Notes under the pieces: model-generated
The model's database searches: none
What the model was told of the DNA's origin: nothing
Seen by the model: only the letters and a program-made list of their open reading frames with translations
DNA from: Bhargavaea ginsengi
GTDB lineage: Bacteria; Bacillota; Bacilli; Bacillales_A; Planococcaceae
Assembly (NCBI RefSeq): GCF_900109165.1
Contig: NZ_FNZF01000005.1
Span: 109,480-173,479, forward strand
Direction of reading: 5' to 3'
DNA length: 64,000 nucleotides
Program-made: the position numbers and the translations under genes
Shown: in pieces, positions 19,298 to 28,996 of the stretch
Layout of the letters: each line of letters starts with the position of its first letter
Numbering within the stretch: position 1 is the first letter of the stretch

Positions 19298-19821
19298 TTG
19301 AACAGCTTTCCTTTCCGTACCTGTTTCACCCAGAAGCCGCCGTGGATGTTGCGGGCTTCATACGTGATGATGAATGCTTTCGGATCGAGTTCTTTGATCA
19401 GCATGTACAGCTTCAGTTCATAGCGCTTCGGTGTCAGGATCTGCATCGCGTGGCGCGCACCGTCACGGCCGTTCGCTTCCCAGTCGGTGATTCCATAGCC
19501 GTTTTCCCGGATCACGCGGACCATCTTGCGCTCAATGTCTTCTGTGATGACATTGACCATGACATAGCCAAGTGCCAGCTTTTCTTCGATAATGGAACCG
19601 ATGATGACGCCAAGCCCAAAGCCTAATGCGTAAGCGATCAGGTTCTCTATTTCATTCAGGTTATCCAGAACCAGGCCGAGTCCGACCACATAAATGACCA
19701 TCTCGATCACGCTAAGCCCGGCAGCCGCATAGCGGTATCCCTTCATCGTCAGTATGAGCCGGATCGTATAAAACGTTACATAAACGACGTTGATCGCAAA
19801 GATGATCAGCACCATCGTCAT
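19294..19821 (-). CDS. yebE: DUF2179 membrane protein (YebE)
   Basis: A 175-residue membrane protein. Three to four hydrophobic segments fill residues 1-90 ([46 protein letters not shown]). The soluble DUF2179 domain follows, with [22 protein letters not shown] and [22 protein letters not shown]. Related domains occur at the C terminus of YitT-type proteins and may bind small ligands. Function is unknown. It is co-transcribed with yebG. Confidence 0.88.
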   Translation of the reverse strand: MTMVLIIFAINVVYVTFYTIRLILTMKGYRYAAAGLSVIEMVIYVVGLGLVLDNLNEIENLIAYALGFGLGVIIGSIIEEKLALGYVMVNVITEDIERKMVRVIRENGYGITDWEANGRDGARHAMQILTPKRYELKLYMLIKELDPKAFIITYEARNIHGGFWVKQVRKGKLFK

Positions 19822-19898
19822 ATCGAATCATCCCTTCCCTTCATGCAAATGCCCACTCATCTTATCGGAACTGTCCGGCATGGACAAGGGCACAGATT

Positions 19899-19936
19899 AA
19901 AAAAACCGCTCCCCGCCGGCTGGCGAGTGAGCGGCT
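19899..19936 (-). terminator. Terminator of pbuG
   Basis: On the minus strand, AGCCGCTC pairs with GGAGCGG(T) around a GC-rich inner stem and is followed by seven T residues. It lies 7 bases past the pbuG stop. Confidence 0.88.
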
Positions 19937-19942
19937 TATTCT

Positions 19943-21283
19943 TCATCTACCCTGCACAAAGACGAAATACGCAACAAATATGAGGAACAGTGCGTACATG
20001 ATCGGGTGGATCTCCTTGCGGCGGCCCGCCAGGATCATCGTGATCGGGTAGAAGATGAACCCGACGGCGATTCCTGTTGCGATCGAGTAGCCAAGCGGCA
20101 TCATGATAACCGTGAGAAATGCCGGTACGGCGATTTCAAACCGGTTCCACTCGATATGGCCGAGTGCCGACACCATCAGTACACCGACGATGATGAGGGC
20201 AGGTGCCGTGACGGCTGATGTGATGACCGACAATAGCGGATAAAAGAGCAGTGAGATCAGGAACAGAACGCCTGTGACAACTGCGGCGAACCCGGTCCTT
20301 GCACCGGCCGCAACTCCGGCAGTCGACTCGACATAGGAAGTCGTCGTCGATGTACCGAAGATTGCGCCCGTTACAGTCGCCAGCGAGTCGGCAAGAAGCG
20401 CCTTGCCGGCACGCGGCAGCTTGTCACCCTTCATGAGCCCGGCCTTCTGGGCGACAGCGATCAGGGTTCCCGCCGTATCGAAGAAGTCGACGAACAGGAA
20501 GGTCAGCACGACGACGAGGAACTGGATCGTCATGAGCGATGCCGGGTCATTCATGAGCGGCTGGAATGCCGCGCCGAATGTCGGGCTCACATCAGGAATG
20601 GAGCCGATGACGCCGTCTGGAATGGGAACGACCTTGAAGATCATGCCGACAACTGCCGTGATCAGCATTCCGAAGAAGATCGCGCCCTTTACATTCAGCA
20701 CCATGAGGCCGACTGTGAGAATCAGACCGAAGATGGCGAGCAGCGTCGCAGGCTGCGACAGGTCACCGATACCGGTGAGTGTCGCGTCATTGTTGGCGAT
20801 GATGCCCGCGTTCTGGAAACCGAGAAAGGCGATAAAGAGTCCGATCCCCGCCCCGACCGCGAACTTCAGCTGCGCCGGGATGGCATTGATGATCATCTCA
20901 CGCAACCCCGTCAGTGACAGGATGATGAAGATAATCCCGGAGAACAGAACACCGGTGAGCGCCGTCTGCCAGGGAATTCCGTACGTGAGGATGACGGTAT
21001 AGGCGAAGAACGCGTTCAGGCCCATCCCCGGTGCCAGGCCGATCGGATATTTGGCGATGAGCCCCATAAAGAGGGAACCGACGGCCGCCGCGAGCGCGGT
21101 GGCGACAAACACCGCTCCGGCATCCATCCGCATGTCCGCCGGAAGATCCGGAACGGACTCGAGTGACAGCGTGAGCGGGTTGACGACGAGGATGTACGCC
21201 ATAGACAAGAACGTCGTCAGGCCGCCGATGATCTCGCGGCGGTAGTTCGTGCCAAGCTCATCGAAATTGAAAAAGTTTTTCAT
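19943..21283 (-). CDS. pbuG: Guanine/hypoxanthine permease, NCS2 AzgA type
   Basis: A 446-residue NCS2-family permease with about 13 hydrophobic segments. It begins KNFFNFDELGTNYRREIIGG and has LTTFLSMAYILVVNP, GLAPGMGLNAFFAY and FVDFFDTAGTLIAVAQKAG, all typical of PbuG/AzgA proteins that import guanine and hypoxanthine with protons. I chose the ATG at 21283, 6 bases behind GGAGG. Control is by its own guanine riboswitch, leader terminator, sigma-A promoter and a probable PurR operator. The purine-specific regulation supports the substrate. Confidence 0.93.
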   Translation of the reverse strand: MKNFFNFDELGTNYRREIIGGLTTFLSMAYILVVNPLTLSLESVPDLPADMRMDAGAVFVATALAAAVGSLFMGLIAKYPIGLAPGMGLNAFFAYTVILTYGIPWQTALTGVLFSGIIFIILSLTGLREMIINAIPAQLKFAVGAGIGLFIAFLGFQNAGIIANNDATLTGIGDLSQPATLLAIFGLILTVGLMVLNVKGAIFFGMLITAVVGMIFKVVPIPDGVIGSIPDVSPTFGAAFQPLMNDPASLMTIQFLVVVLTFLFVDFFDTAGTLIAVAQKAGLMKGDKLPRAGKALLADSLATVTGAIFGTSTTTSYVESTAGVAAGARTGFAAVVTGVLFLISLLFYPLLSVITSAVTAPALIIVGVLMVSALGHIEWNRFEIAVPAFLTVIMMPLGYSIATGIAVGFIFYPITMILAGRRKEIHPIMYALFLIFVAYFVFVQGR

Positions 21284-21311
21284 GAGTGCCTCCATTTTTG
21301 TCCGTCCACCG

Positions 21312-21350
21312 AAAACAGGAAAAGGACATGCAACAATTTGTCGCATGCCC
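21312..21350 (-). terminator. Expression-platform terminator of the pbuG riboswitch
   Basis: The minus-strand stem GGGCATGCGAC-AAATT-GTTGCATGTCC is followed by TTTTCCTGTTTT, between the aptamer and pbuG. Confidence 0.8.
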
Positions 21351-21396
21351 TACCGGAAAGGAGGCGCGCCAAATGCAAAATACAAATAAGCACGCC

Positions 21397-21470
21397 CCCG
21401 ATCGTAGTCGAGCCATTTACGGCGGCTCGGTAGAAACTTCCGGACCCTATCTCCGGTATTATACGACGGG
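21397..21470 (-). promoter_or_regulatory. Guanine riboswitch upstream of pbuG
   Basis: The minus strand shows CGTATAATACCGG, TTTCTACCGAGC, CGTAAAT and GACTACG closing onto a P1 formed by CCCG...CGGG. Position 74 is C, so guanine or hypoxanthine is the expected ligand. Confidence 0.92.
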
Positions 21471-21494
21471 TAAATTATATTTGATGATAAGGAG

Positions 21495-21523
21495 AGTATA
21501 GCGGAATAATGATAGGTATGCAA
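21495..21523 (-). promoter_or_regulatory. Sigma-A promoter of pbuG
   Basis: On the minus strand, TTGCAT at 21523-21518, a 17-bp spacer and TATACT at 21500-21495, directly upstream of the riboswitch. Confidence 0.75.
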
Positions 21524-21526
21524 GAG

Positions 21527-21570
21527 AAAAACGAACATTACCCGTTTTCCAATGGGTAATGTTCGTTTTT
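21527..21570 (-). terminator. guaA terminator whose arms form a PurBox pair
   Basis: AAAACGAACATTACCC pairs with GGGTAATGTTCGTTTT around a 10-base loop with T-rich flanks on both strands. The arms contain CGAACATT (21532-21539) and AATGTTCG (21558-21565), inverted and 18 bp apart. This is the same geometry as the PurR operator before purE, and it likewise lies just upstream of the pbuG -35 element. Confidence 0.75.
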
Positions 21571-21681
21571 TGATTATTCCTTATAGACGGACTAAGTGCC
21601 AATAGGCTTTTGTTCCGTCCAGCTGCACGGGCCAGCCCCTCGGGGTCATAATTCAGGGCTGATCGGCCCGCTCCGCTTTTG

Positions 21682-23235
<1,554 letters not shown>

Positions 23236-23267
23236 GTGTATTCCACCTTTTCCTGTCGGACCGGGTC

Positions 23268-23301
23268 AAAATAAAAACGCGCAGAAAAAGCTTCCGCGCG
23301 T
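23268..23301 (-). terminator. Expression-platform terminator of the guaA riboswitch
   Basis: The minus-strand stem ACGCGCGGAAGC...CTGCGCGT is followed by TTTTATTTT, between the aptamer and the guaA start. Confidence 0.85.
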
Positions 23302-23350
23302 TCTCATCTCCATCCAAAAAGCGGATGCCTCGTGCACGCACGTATAGCAT

Positions 23351-23428
23351 CCGCCTTCATAGACAGGCCATTTACGGCGGCCTGGTAGAGACATCCGGAC
23401 CATATTTCCGGACTTATATGAGGGCGAC
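23351..23428 (-). promoter_or_regulatory. Guanine riboswitch upstream of guaA
   Basis: The minus strand shows CATATAAGTCCGG, GTCTCTACCAGG, CGTAAAT and a P3 closed by GGCCTG, then TCTATG and a P1 with GCGG. Position 74 is C (guanine type). The residue before it is U where the common form has A, so a U-A pair could replace the usual A-A contact. Confidence 0.9.
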
Positions 23429-23450
23429 CCGGTCTATCCGATTTTTAGTC

Positions 23451-23479
23451 AGTTTACCCCTTGCCGCCCCGAAAATCAA
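23451..23479 (-). promoter_or_regulatory. Sigma-A promoter of guaA
   Basis: On the minus strand, TTGATT at 23479-23474, a 17-bp spacer and TAAACT at 23456-23451. It overlaps the last codons of the upstream transglutaminase gene. Confidence 0.6.
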
Positions 23480-25653
23480 CTGATGGTCCTGTTGATTAAA
23501 TTTTCCCAACTTTCCCTGATTGCCCTCTCCTCACCGACGGCGTCCCTGCCGCCATAAAGGACCGCTTCGTACGCCTCGGTCAGCCGCTTCATGTCATCGC
23601 CGCCAAAGTGGGCATCGACTTCCCGGGCATAGGTGGAAAGCGTCTTGCCGTCCTCTTTCGGAAGGCCGTAGCTCCGCAGTCTTTTGAGCAGCCGGGCATA
23701 TGACCGCTCGAATTCACCGCGGTCGAGCGCACGTTTCCTGAAGCGCGCCACCATCACTCTCGGAAGCCATTTGTCCCTGAGGAGGAAAGCGGCAAGTACA
23801 GCCGCCGCGAGAACGGCAAGCGCGATATAGATCACGCGGCTGTTTTCCGCGATCCGGTCCCCGAGGGATTTCCAGAAGCCGTCCCCTTTGGCTGCTGCCG
23901 GCGTTTCTTCCTCTTCGGCTTCTTCCGGCTGAGCGGACTGTTCCATCTCCTGTGTTTCTTCTTCCGTCATTTCCTCCAGATCAAGATCATAATCGATGCC
24001 GCCTGCGCCGTCGAAGCCGATCGTCGGCTCAAACGGCATCCAGCCGACACCCGGCATGTACGCCTCAACCCAGGAGTGGGCATTGTTGTTCGTCACTTCA
24101 AACTGCCGGCCGGCATCACTGCGGCCGATCTCCTCGCCTTCGTTGAAGCCCTTGACCCAGCGGGCCGGCACACCGGCCGAGCGGAGAAGGACGACCATCG
24201 ACGTCGAGAAGTGGTCACAGTAGCCGCGCTTCGTCTCGAACAGGAAGTGGTCGGTGAAATCCTCGCCGGTTCCCGGGGATGCGACGTTGGCCTGGTCATA
24301 GACAAAGCCGTTCTGCCTGAAGTACTGCTCGACCGCACGGGCCTTACCATAGAGCGTCTCTTCCCTGCCCGTGATTTCAAGTGCCAGGTCGTGCACGCGC
24401 TGGGGCAGACCGTCGGGAAGCTGCAGGTATTGTGTGAACTCCTCCTGCGGCAGCGTATCCGGAGCCGTGGCCCGGAGAGCGGTCAGGCTGTATGCCGGCT
24501 CATCGTAAGTAACGCTGTAGGCATCCAGCACAGCGGGGGCATTGTTTATGAACGGGACGACCTTCCCCGTACCCGCTTCCTGGAGGAACTCGGCCTCTTC
24601 AGGTCCTGAAGGTGCTATCGCCCCGTAAGGCCTGACGATGAATTCAAAATCAAGCTGCATCGAAACAGTCGCCGTATCCTCGCCGCGGGTCGTCCCGGCA
24701 AGGAGCGGCTCGTCGATCGGCCGGCTTCCGCCTACCGGAAGCAGTTCCTGCTCCTCCGAGGAATGGATCCATCCTCTCGACGTGTACGTGTCTTTCGTCT
24801 CGACCTTCCAGTATTGGCCCCGGTCGGCCGTTGCCTCGAACACGACTGTGTCGTCTCCGATAAACGGGCCGCCGAGCATCGAATCGTCTTCACCGTAGCC
24901 AATCTTCCCGGCATCACGGCCAAGACCGTCGCCCGCCCCTTCGGCAAACGACTTGATAAACGGCACCGGGTCCGGCCAGGCGGGATCAGACTTCGGAAGA
25001 AACTGGCTCACCGCGCCGGCCACCGTGACCAGCACGAGCAGCGGGATCGTCATCACCAGGAATGCCGGCAGGCCGGGCCGCTTACCCTGCCCATCCGCAA
25101 GCTTTGCGAGGAACGTGAGCCCGAGCAGCAGGAAGCCGATCACAAGGACGCGGAGAATTGCCGCGTCTGCACTGTATGGACTGAACGTATCCAGGACCGT
25201 GATGAAGATCACCGTCATCCCGTAGAAAATAAGGACAGACATCTTCACGTGGATCCAATACTGGATCAGGTAGGACGCCATCCACAGCAGTGCGAGAAAC
25301 AGCACTGTCCGGAACGGATCGGTAATGCGGCCAAGCTCGCCCGTGACGAGGAGCCCGGCATTCTGCAGAAGGTCACCCAGGACAAACGACACCGACGTAA
25401 CAGGCGTCGCAGGTCCGTCCATATGCGCATGGGCGATAAACCAGCCTGCATAAATCAGCTTCACCGGCCCGGAGAGCCACCAGGGCACACCGAAAAGCGG
25501 GAAGGCAAAACAAAGACCGACGAAGATTACAAAGAGTGCCAGGTGGCCCGCCCCGGTCAGTTCGATGATCGGGACAAGCCACTCCCTGACGAGGAGAACC
25601 ACCAGAACATAAATGAGGCCGAGGAAAATCCGGTCAACCGCTTTCTGGTTCAT
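23476..25653 (-). CDS. Transglutaminase-domain membrane protein (TgpA/YebA type)
   Basis: A 725-residue membrane protein. About six transmembrane segments occupy residues 1-215. An extracytoplasmic region follows, with a transglutaminase-like core: Cys in TKRGYCDHFST, His in NNNAHSWVEAYMPG and Asp/Glu region PFEPT. A Glu-rich stretch (TEEETQEMEQ) precedes another transmembrane segment near 605-625, and the C-terminal cytoplasmic tail resembles DUF4129. The gene overlaps the DUF58 gene by one base and follows a MoxR ATPase. This three-gene set is common in bacteria and is thought to work at the cell envelope; the substrate is not known. Confidence 0.92.
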   Translation of the reverse strand: MNQKAVDRIFLGLIYVLVVLLVREWLVPIIELTGAGHLALFVIFVGLCFAFPLFGVPWWLSGPVKLIYAGWFIAHAHMDGPATPVTSVSFVLGDLLQNAGLLVTGELGRITDPFRTVLFLALLWMASYLIQYWIHVKMSVLIFYGMTVIFITVLDTFSPYSADAAILRVLVIGFLLLGLTFLAKLADGQGKRPGLPAFLVMTIPLLVLVTVAGAVSQFLPKSDPAWPDPVPFIKSFAEGAGDGLGRDAGKIGYGEDDSMLGGPFIGDDTVVFEATADRGQYWKVETKDTYTSRGWIHSSEEQELLPVGGSRPIDEPLLAGTTRGEDTATVSMQLDFEFIVRPYGAIAPSGPEEAEFLQEAGTGKVVPFINNAPAVLDAYSVTYDEPAYSLTALRATAPDTLPQEEFTQYLQLPDGLPQRVHDLALEITGREETLYGKARAVEQYFRQNGFVYDQANVASPGTGEDFTDHFLFETKRGYCDHFSTSMVVLLRSAGVPARWVKGFNEGEEIGRSDAGRQFEVTNNNAHSWVEAYMPGVGWMPFEPTIGFDGAGGIDYDLDLEEMTEEETQEMEQSAQPEEAEEEETPAAAKGDGFWKSLGDRIAENSRVIYIALAVLAAAVLAAFLLRDKWLPRVMVARFRKRALDRGEFERSYARLLKRLRSYGLPKEDGKTLSTYAREVDAHFGGDDMKRLTEAYEAVLYGGRDAVGEERAIRESWENLINRTIS

Positions 25654-26849
25654 CAGCGCGCACCTCCCCTTTCCGGATCCGCAAAGTCCCGCTCCGTGAC
25701 AAACCGGACATCAAATCCGGCGGCAATGGCTGCACGTGCGGCTTCCATGCCCATGCGGCCCGGGTGCTCGCCCTTCCCGAGAACGGAAAAGAGGATACCG
25801 CCGGATGCCTGCGGGGCTTCCCGGAGAAACGCGGTCACCCATTCTTCCGTAAGCGGACCCGTAATGACCGTCATCGTACGGACCGTCGCGAGCGATCGGC
25901 TGTCCGCCGGAGGCAGATGCCCGCCGGAGGCAGAGGGCCTGAACCGCGCCAGATGCAGCATCGCGGCCCTAAGGCTGTCCGGCCCTTCCACCCGGGGAAT
26001 CGCCGCGCCCGCTTCCCCGAGGCTCAGGAAGCCGGAAGCCGAGCGGGATTCGACCGCCTTTTTCAGTATGGACGCCGCGAAACCGACCTGCTCCTCGAAT
26101 TGCGGGGACGGCGAACCGTCCAGGACGAGCAGAAGGTCCTGCGCCCTGCGGTCCTCCAGTTCCTTCGAATGAAGCTCGCCAGTCCGGGCAAAAGCCGGCC
26201 AGTGGATCCGGGAAAGCCGGTCCCCCGGCTGGTAATCCCGTATCCCCGTGGCAACGGACGACTCCTTCACGGAAGCGAATGATGCCGCCGCGCTGCCACG
26301 CTCTTCGGAGGCAGCGGAGGGAACTTCCCGCATGTCGGTCACCTTCGGAAGCACGGTGACGGTCTGGCGGAGCGGGATGAAATGACGTTTCCTCATCCAG
26401 CCGAAAAAGTCGGATGCTTCGATCTCGATTCCTTCCAGCACATGTTCCCCGCGCATCAGCGGACCGGTCTCATAGGACCAATCCTTTTTCCTGCGGAATC
26501 CCCAAAGAAAAAGAGTGGTCGGCATCGGTAGCTGTGCCGCGCTTCCCGGAATCTCTTTCACAGTCACATAAAGAAGCGGAAACATGAATCGCCGGCCGAA
26601 GCGGACAGTCGACCTGAGCGGGCTCCCGTAAGGAATCTCCCGTCGCCCGACTTCCCTCTCCGCAGTAATTGCCCGCAGCGGATAAAAGTAAAGGAAAATA
26701 CCGTACAGGCCAAACGGCAACACCATATAAAACACCGTCCAGCTGACAACGCCCCCCTGGAATTGTGCATAGGCAAACACCCCGACCAGAACGGCGAGGA
26801 TTCCGATGAGGCGGAGCATCGGTCCCGCCTTGCGGAGAAACGGCTTCAT
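25653..26849 (-). CDS. DUF58 domain protein (YeaD type)
   Basis: A 398-residue protein with two N-terminal hydrophobic segments (LIGILAVLVGVFAYAQF and VFYMVLPFGLYGIFLYF). The DUF58 core is IRDYQPGDRLSRIHWPAFARTGELHSKE, followed by a von Willebrand A-like stretch with LLLVLDGSPSPQFEEQ. DUF58 proteins usually pair with MoxR ATPases, as here. The start overlaps the MoxR stop by 4 bases, and the stop overlaps the transglutaminase start. The role is inferred from this conserved association only. Confidence 0.9.
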   Translation of the reverse strand: MKPFLRKAGPMLRLIGILAVLVGVFAYAQFQGGVVSWTVFYMVLPFGLYGIFLYFYPLRAITAEREVGRREIPYGSPLRSTVRFGRRFMFPLLYVTVKEIPGSAAQLPMPTTLFLWGFRRKKDWSYETGPLMRGEHVLEGIEIEASDFFGWMRKRHFIPLRQTVTVLPKVTDMREVPSAASEERGSAAASFASVKESSVATGIRDYQPGDRLSRIHWPAFARTGELHSKELEDRRAQDLLLVLDGSPSPQFEEQVGFAASILKKAVESRSASGFLSLGEAGAAIPRVEGPDSLRAAMLHLARFRPSASGGHLPPADSRSLATVRTMTVITGPLTEEWVTAFLREAPQASGGILFSVLGKGEHPGRMGMEAARAAIAAGFDVRFVTERDFADPERGGAR

Positions 26850-27796
26850 CGTGTGCCCGCTCTCCGTACAGGGACCTTCGTTCTCGTGACGATCCGTTCC
26901 ACCAATTCCTCTGCATCAATTCCCTCATAGCGCACTTCCGGCTGGAGAATCATCCGGTGGCTGAACACATACGGCGCGAGATGCTGGACATCATCCGGCA
27001 GTACATAATCGCGGCCCTTCAGGAACGCGAGTGCGCGAGCGGCCCGCATAAGCGCGATCGACCCCCGCGGGCTCACACCAAGACGGATATCAGGGCTTTT
27101 CCGGGTGCTTTCGGCCAGATCGACGATATAGCCCTTCACGGTGTCATCCACCGAGACTTCTGCCGCGCGGATGCGGATGTCTCTCAGCTCATCCAGCGTG
27201 ATGACAGGCTGGATCCGGTCAATCGGCGGCTGCTTTTCCGCGCGGCGAAGCACTTCCACTTCGTCTTCGCGGACCGGATAACCCATCTTCACCTTCAGGA
27301 GGAAGCGGTCAAGCTGCGCCTCCGGAAGCGGATAAGTGCCTTCATGCTCGACCGGGTTCTGTGTCGCCATGACAAAGAACGGGTCCGGGAGCGCAAGCGT
27401 ACGGCCGTCGACCGTAACGGAAGCTTCTTCCATCCCTTCCAGAAGGGCAGACTGTGTTTTCGGCGACGTCCGGTTGATTTCATCGGCCAGAACAATGTTC
27501 CCCATGATCGGGCCGGGACGGAACTGAAACTCCATCTCTTTCGGGCTGTAGATCGAGACGCCGATCACATCGGACGGCAGCAGATCCGGGGTAAACTGAA
27601 TGCGCTTAAATTCTGCCCCGACCGACCGCGCCAACGCACGCACCATCATCGTTTTCCCGACGCCGGGGACGTCCTCGAGCAGCACGTGCCCGCCGGCAAG
27701 AAGGGCGACCACGCTCAGCTCCGCCACATCACGTTTTCCGATCATCACTTCCTCGATATTTTCAATGACTTTAAGCAGCTTTCGGTGTTCTTCCAC
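26846..27796 (-). CDS. MoxR family AAA+ ATPase (YeaC type)
   Basis: A 316-residue AAA+ ATPase. Walker A is DVPGVGKTMMV near residue 42 and Walker B is VLADEINRTSPKTQ. Sensor and MoxR features follow: ATQNPVEHEGTYPLPEAQLDRF and the C-terminal lid with GVSPRGSIALMRAARALA. MoxR ATPases act as chaperones or remodellers for metal-centre or envelope proteins, partnering with von Willebrand A-like proteins such as the DUF58 product next door. It is first in a three-gene operon; a 21-bp repeat array and a terminator lie upstream. Confidence 0.93.
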   Translation of the reverse strand: MEEHRKLLKVIENIEEVMIGKRDVAELSVVALLAGGHVLLEDVPGVGKTMMVRALARSVGAEFKRIQFTPDLLPSDVIGVSIYSPKEMEFQFRPGPIMGNIVLADEINRTSPKTQSALLEGMEEASVTVDGRTLALPDPFFVMATQNPVEHEGTYPLPEAQLDRFLLKVKMGYPVREDEVEVLRRAEKQPPIDRIQPVITLDELRDIRIRAAEVSVDDTVKGYIVDLAESTRKSPDIRLGVSPRGSIALMRAARALAFLKGRDYVLPDDVQHLAPYVFSHRMILQPEVRYEGIDAEELVERIVTRTKVPVRRAGTR

Positions 27797-27970
27797 TATC
27801 GGGTTCCCCCTGTCTCTATCCGGTTTCCCGGCCGGTCTACTGGAAATTATTTATACTGATTTCAGTTTAGAGGAAGGCAGGGCATGGGTCAATCTGAGGG
27901 GGCGGTTAGACTGGTGGATTCATTGAAATGAGTGGTCTGCCCGGGACGAATGGCGTGAATAGCGGGCGTC

Positions 27971-28075
27971 AATGACGAAACTGAGCTGTCGAATGACGAG
28001 ACTGGGAGCCCCAATGACGAAACCGGCTGGGCGAATGACGAGATTAAGAGCCCGAATGACGAAACTGCTCTGTCG
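27971..28075 (+). repeat. Five-unit 21-bp-period array upstream of the MoxR operon
   Basis: Five AATGACGA cores start at 27971, 27992, 28013, 28034 and 28055, exactly 21 bp apart. The base after the core alternates between AA and GA (GACGAAAC, GACGAGAC, GACGAAAC, GACGAGAT, GACGAAAC). It occupies the 342-base gap between yeaC and nadE together with the nadE terminator; nothing else is recognisable there. Confidence 0.85.
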
Positions 28076-28095
28076 AGAGAAAGTCTTCCCACAAT

Positions 28096-28128
28096 TAAAA
28101 ACCCGCCAGCATCCGGACCGGCGGGTTC
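28096..28128 (-). terminator. Terminator of pncB-nadE
   Basis: The minus-strand stem AACCCGCCGG...CTGGCGGGTT is followed by TTTTAATTG, just past the nadE stop. Confidence 0.88.
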
Positions 28129-28138
28129 CTCTCAAGAT

Positions 28139-28966
28139 TCAGTTTCTCCAGAAATCATCGTATACCGTGATTGGCAGATGGCGCTTGTGGCGGGAATTCG
28201 TGTAATAGGCTTCAAGTTTCTCCTGTGCTTCCGGAGAGATCTTTTTGCCTTCCAGGTAATTGTCGATGTCATCGTACGTCAGGCCAAGGGCGACCTCATC
28301 AGGAATGGCCGGACGGTCCTCTTCAAGATCGGCGGTCGGAACCTTATTGTAAAGATGCTCCGGACAGCCGAGCTCCTTGAGCATGGCCCGTCCCTGGCGC
28401 TTGTTCAGCCGGAAAAGCGGCACGATGTCAGCTGCGCCGTCGCCGAACTTCGTATAAAAGCCGGTGATCGCCTCCGCCCCGTGGTCAGTGCCGATGACGA
28501 CCGACTTCTTCATCGCGGCAATGGCGAACTGGGCCTTCATCCGCTCGCGCGCTTTCTCGTTGCCCTTTACGTAATCGGTCAGGGGCACGCCCGCTCCGGC
28601 CAAGGCCGCCGCGCTGGCATCGACTGCCGGCTTGATGTTGACCTCATAAGACTCGGACGGCGAAATGAATGCCATCGCATCATCGACGTCTTTCTCGTCG
28701 AACTGCTTGCCGTACGGGAGACGGACCGCATGGAACTTGTACCGATCCGTGCTTTCCTCCTCATTCAGCTCGTCCACCGCCATCTGGGCCAGCTTCCCTG
28801 CGAGGGTAGAATCCTGACCGCCCGAGATGCCGAGCACGAACCCTTCCAGGAACGGATGGGCGCGGGCATAGTCCTTCATGAAATCGACCGACACGCGGAT
28901 TTCTTCGCGCGGATCGATTTCCGGCTTCACTTTCAGTTCCCGGATAATCTCTTCCTGCAGTGTCAT
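28139..28966 (-). CDS. nadE: Ammonia-dependent NAD synthetase
   Basis: A 275-residue NAD synthetase making NAD from deamido-NAD, ammonia and ATP. The pyrophosphatase P-loop is [35 protein letters not shown] and [14 protein letters not shown] are family signatures, and the C terminus [17 protein letters not shown] is conserved. There is no glutaminase domain, so free ammonia is the donor. I chose the ATG at 28966, 8 bases behind AGGAGG. It lies 30 bases downstream of pncB, so two steps of the Preiss-Handler route sit in one operon. Confidence 0.96.
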   Translation of the reverse strand: MTLQEEIIRELKVKPEIDPREEIRVSVDFMKDYARAHPFLEGFVLGISGGQDSTLAGKLAQMAVDELNEEESTDRYKFHAVRLPYGKQFDEKDVDDAMAFISPSESYEVNIKPAVDASAAALAGAGVPLTDYVKGNEKARERMKAQFAIAAMKKSVVIGTDHGAEAITGFYTKFGDGAADIVPLFRLNKRQGRAMLKELGCPEHLYNKVPTADLEEDRPAIPDEVALGLTYDDIDNYLEGKKISPEAQEKLEAYYTNSRHKRHLPITVYDDFWRN

Positions 28967-28996
28967 AATCACTTCCTCCTTCTTTTCAGACAGGGG

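Noticed and set aside
27971..28075. CRISPR array
   Set aside because: The units are 21 bp in total with only about 8 conserved bases, there are no unique spacers of normal length, and no cas genes are present. The same applies to the other three arrays.
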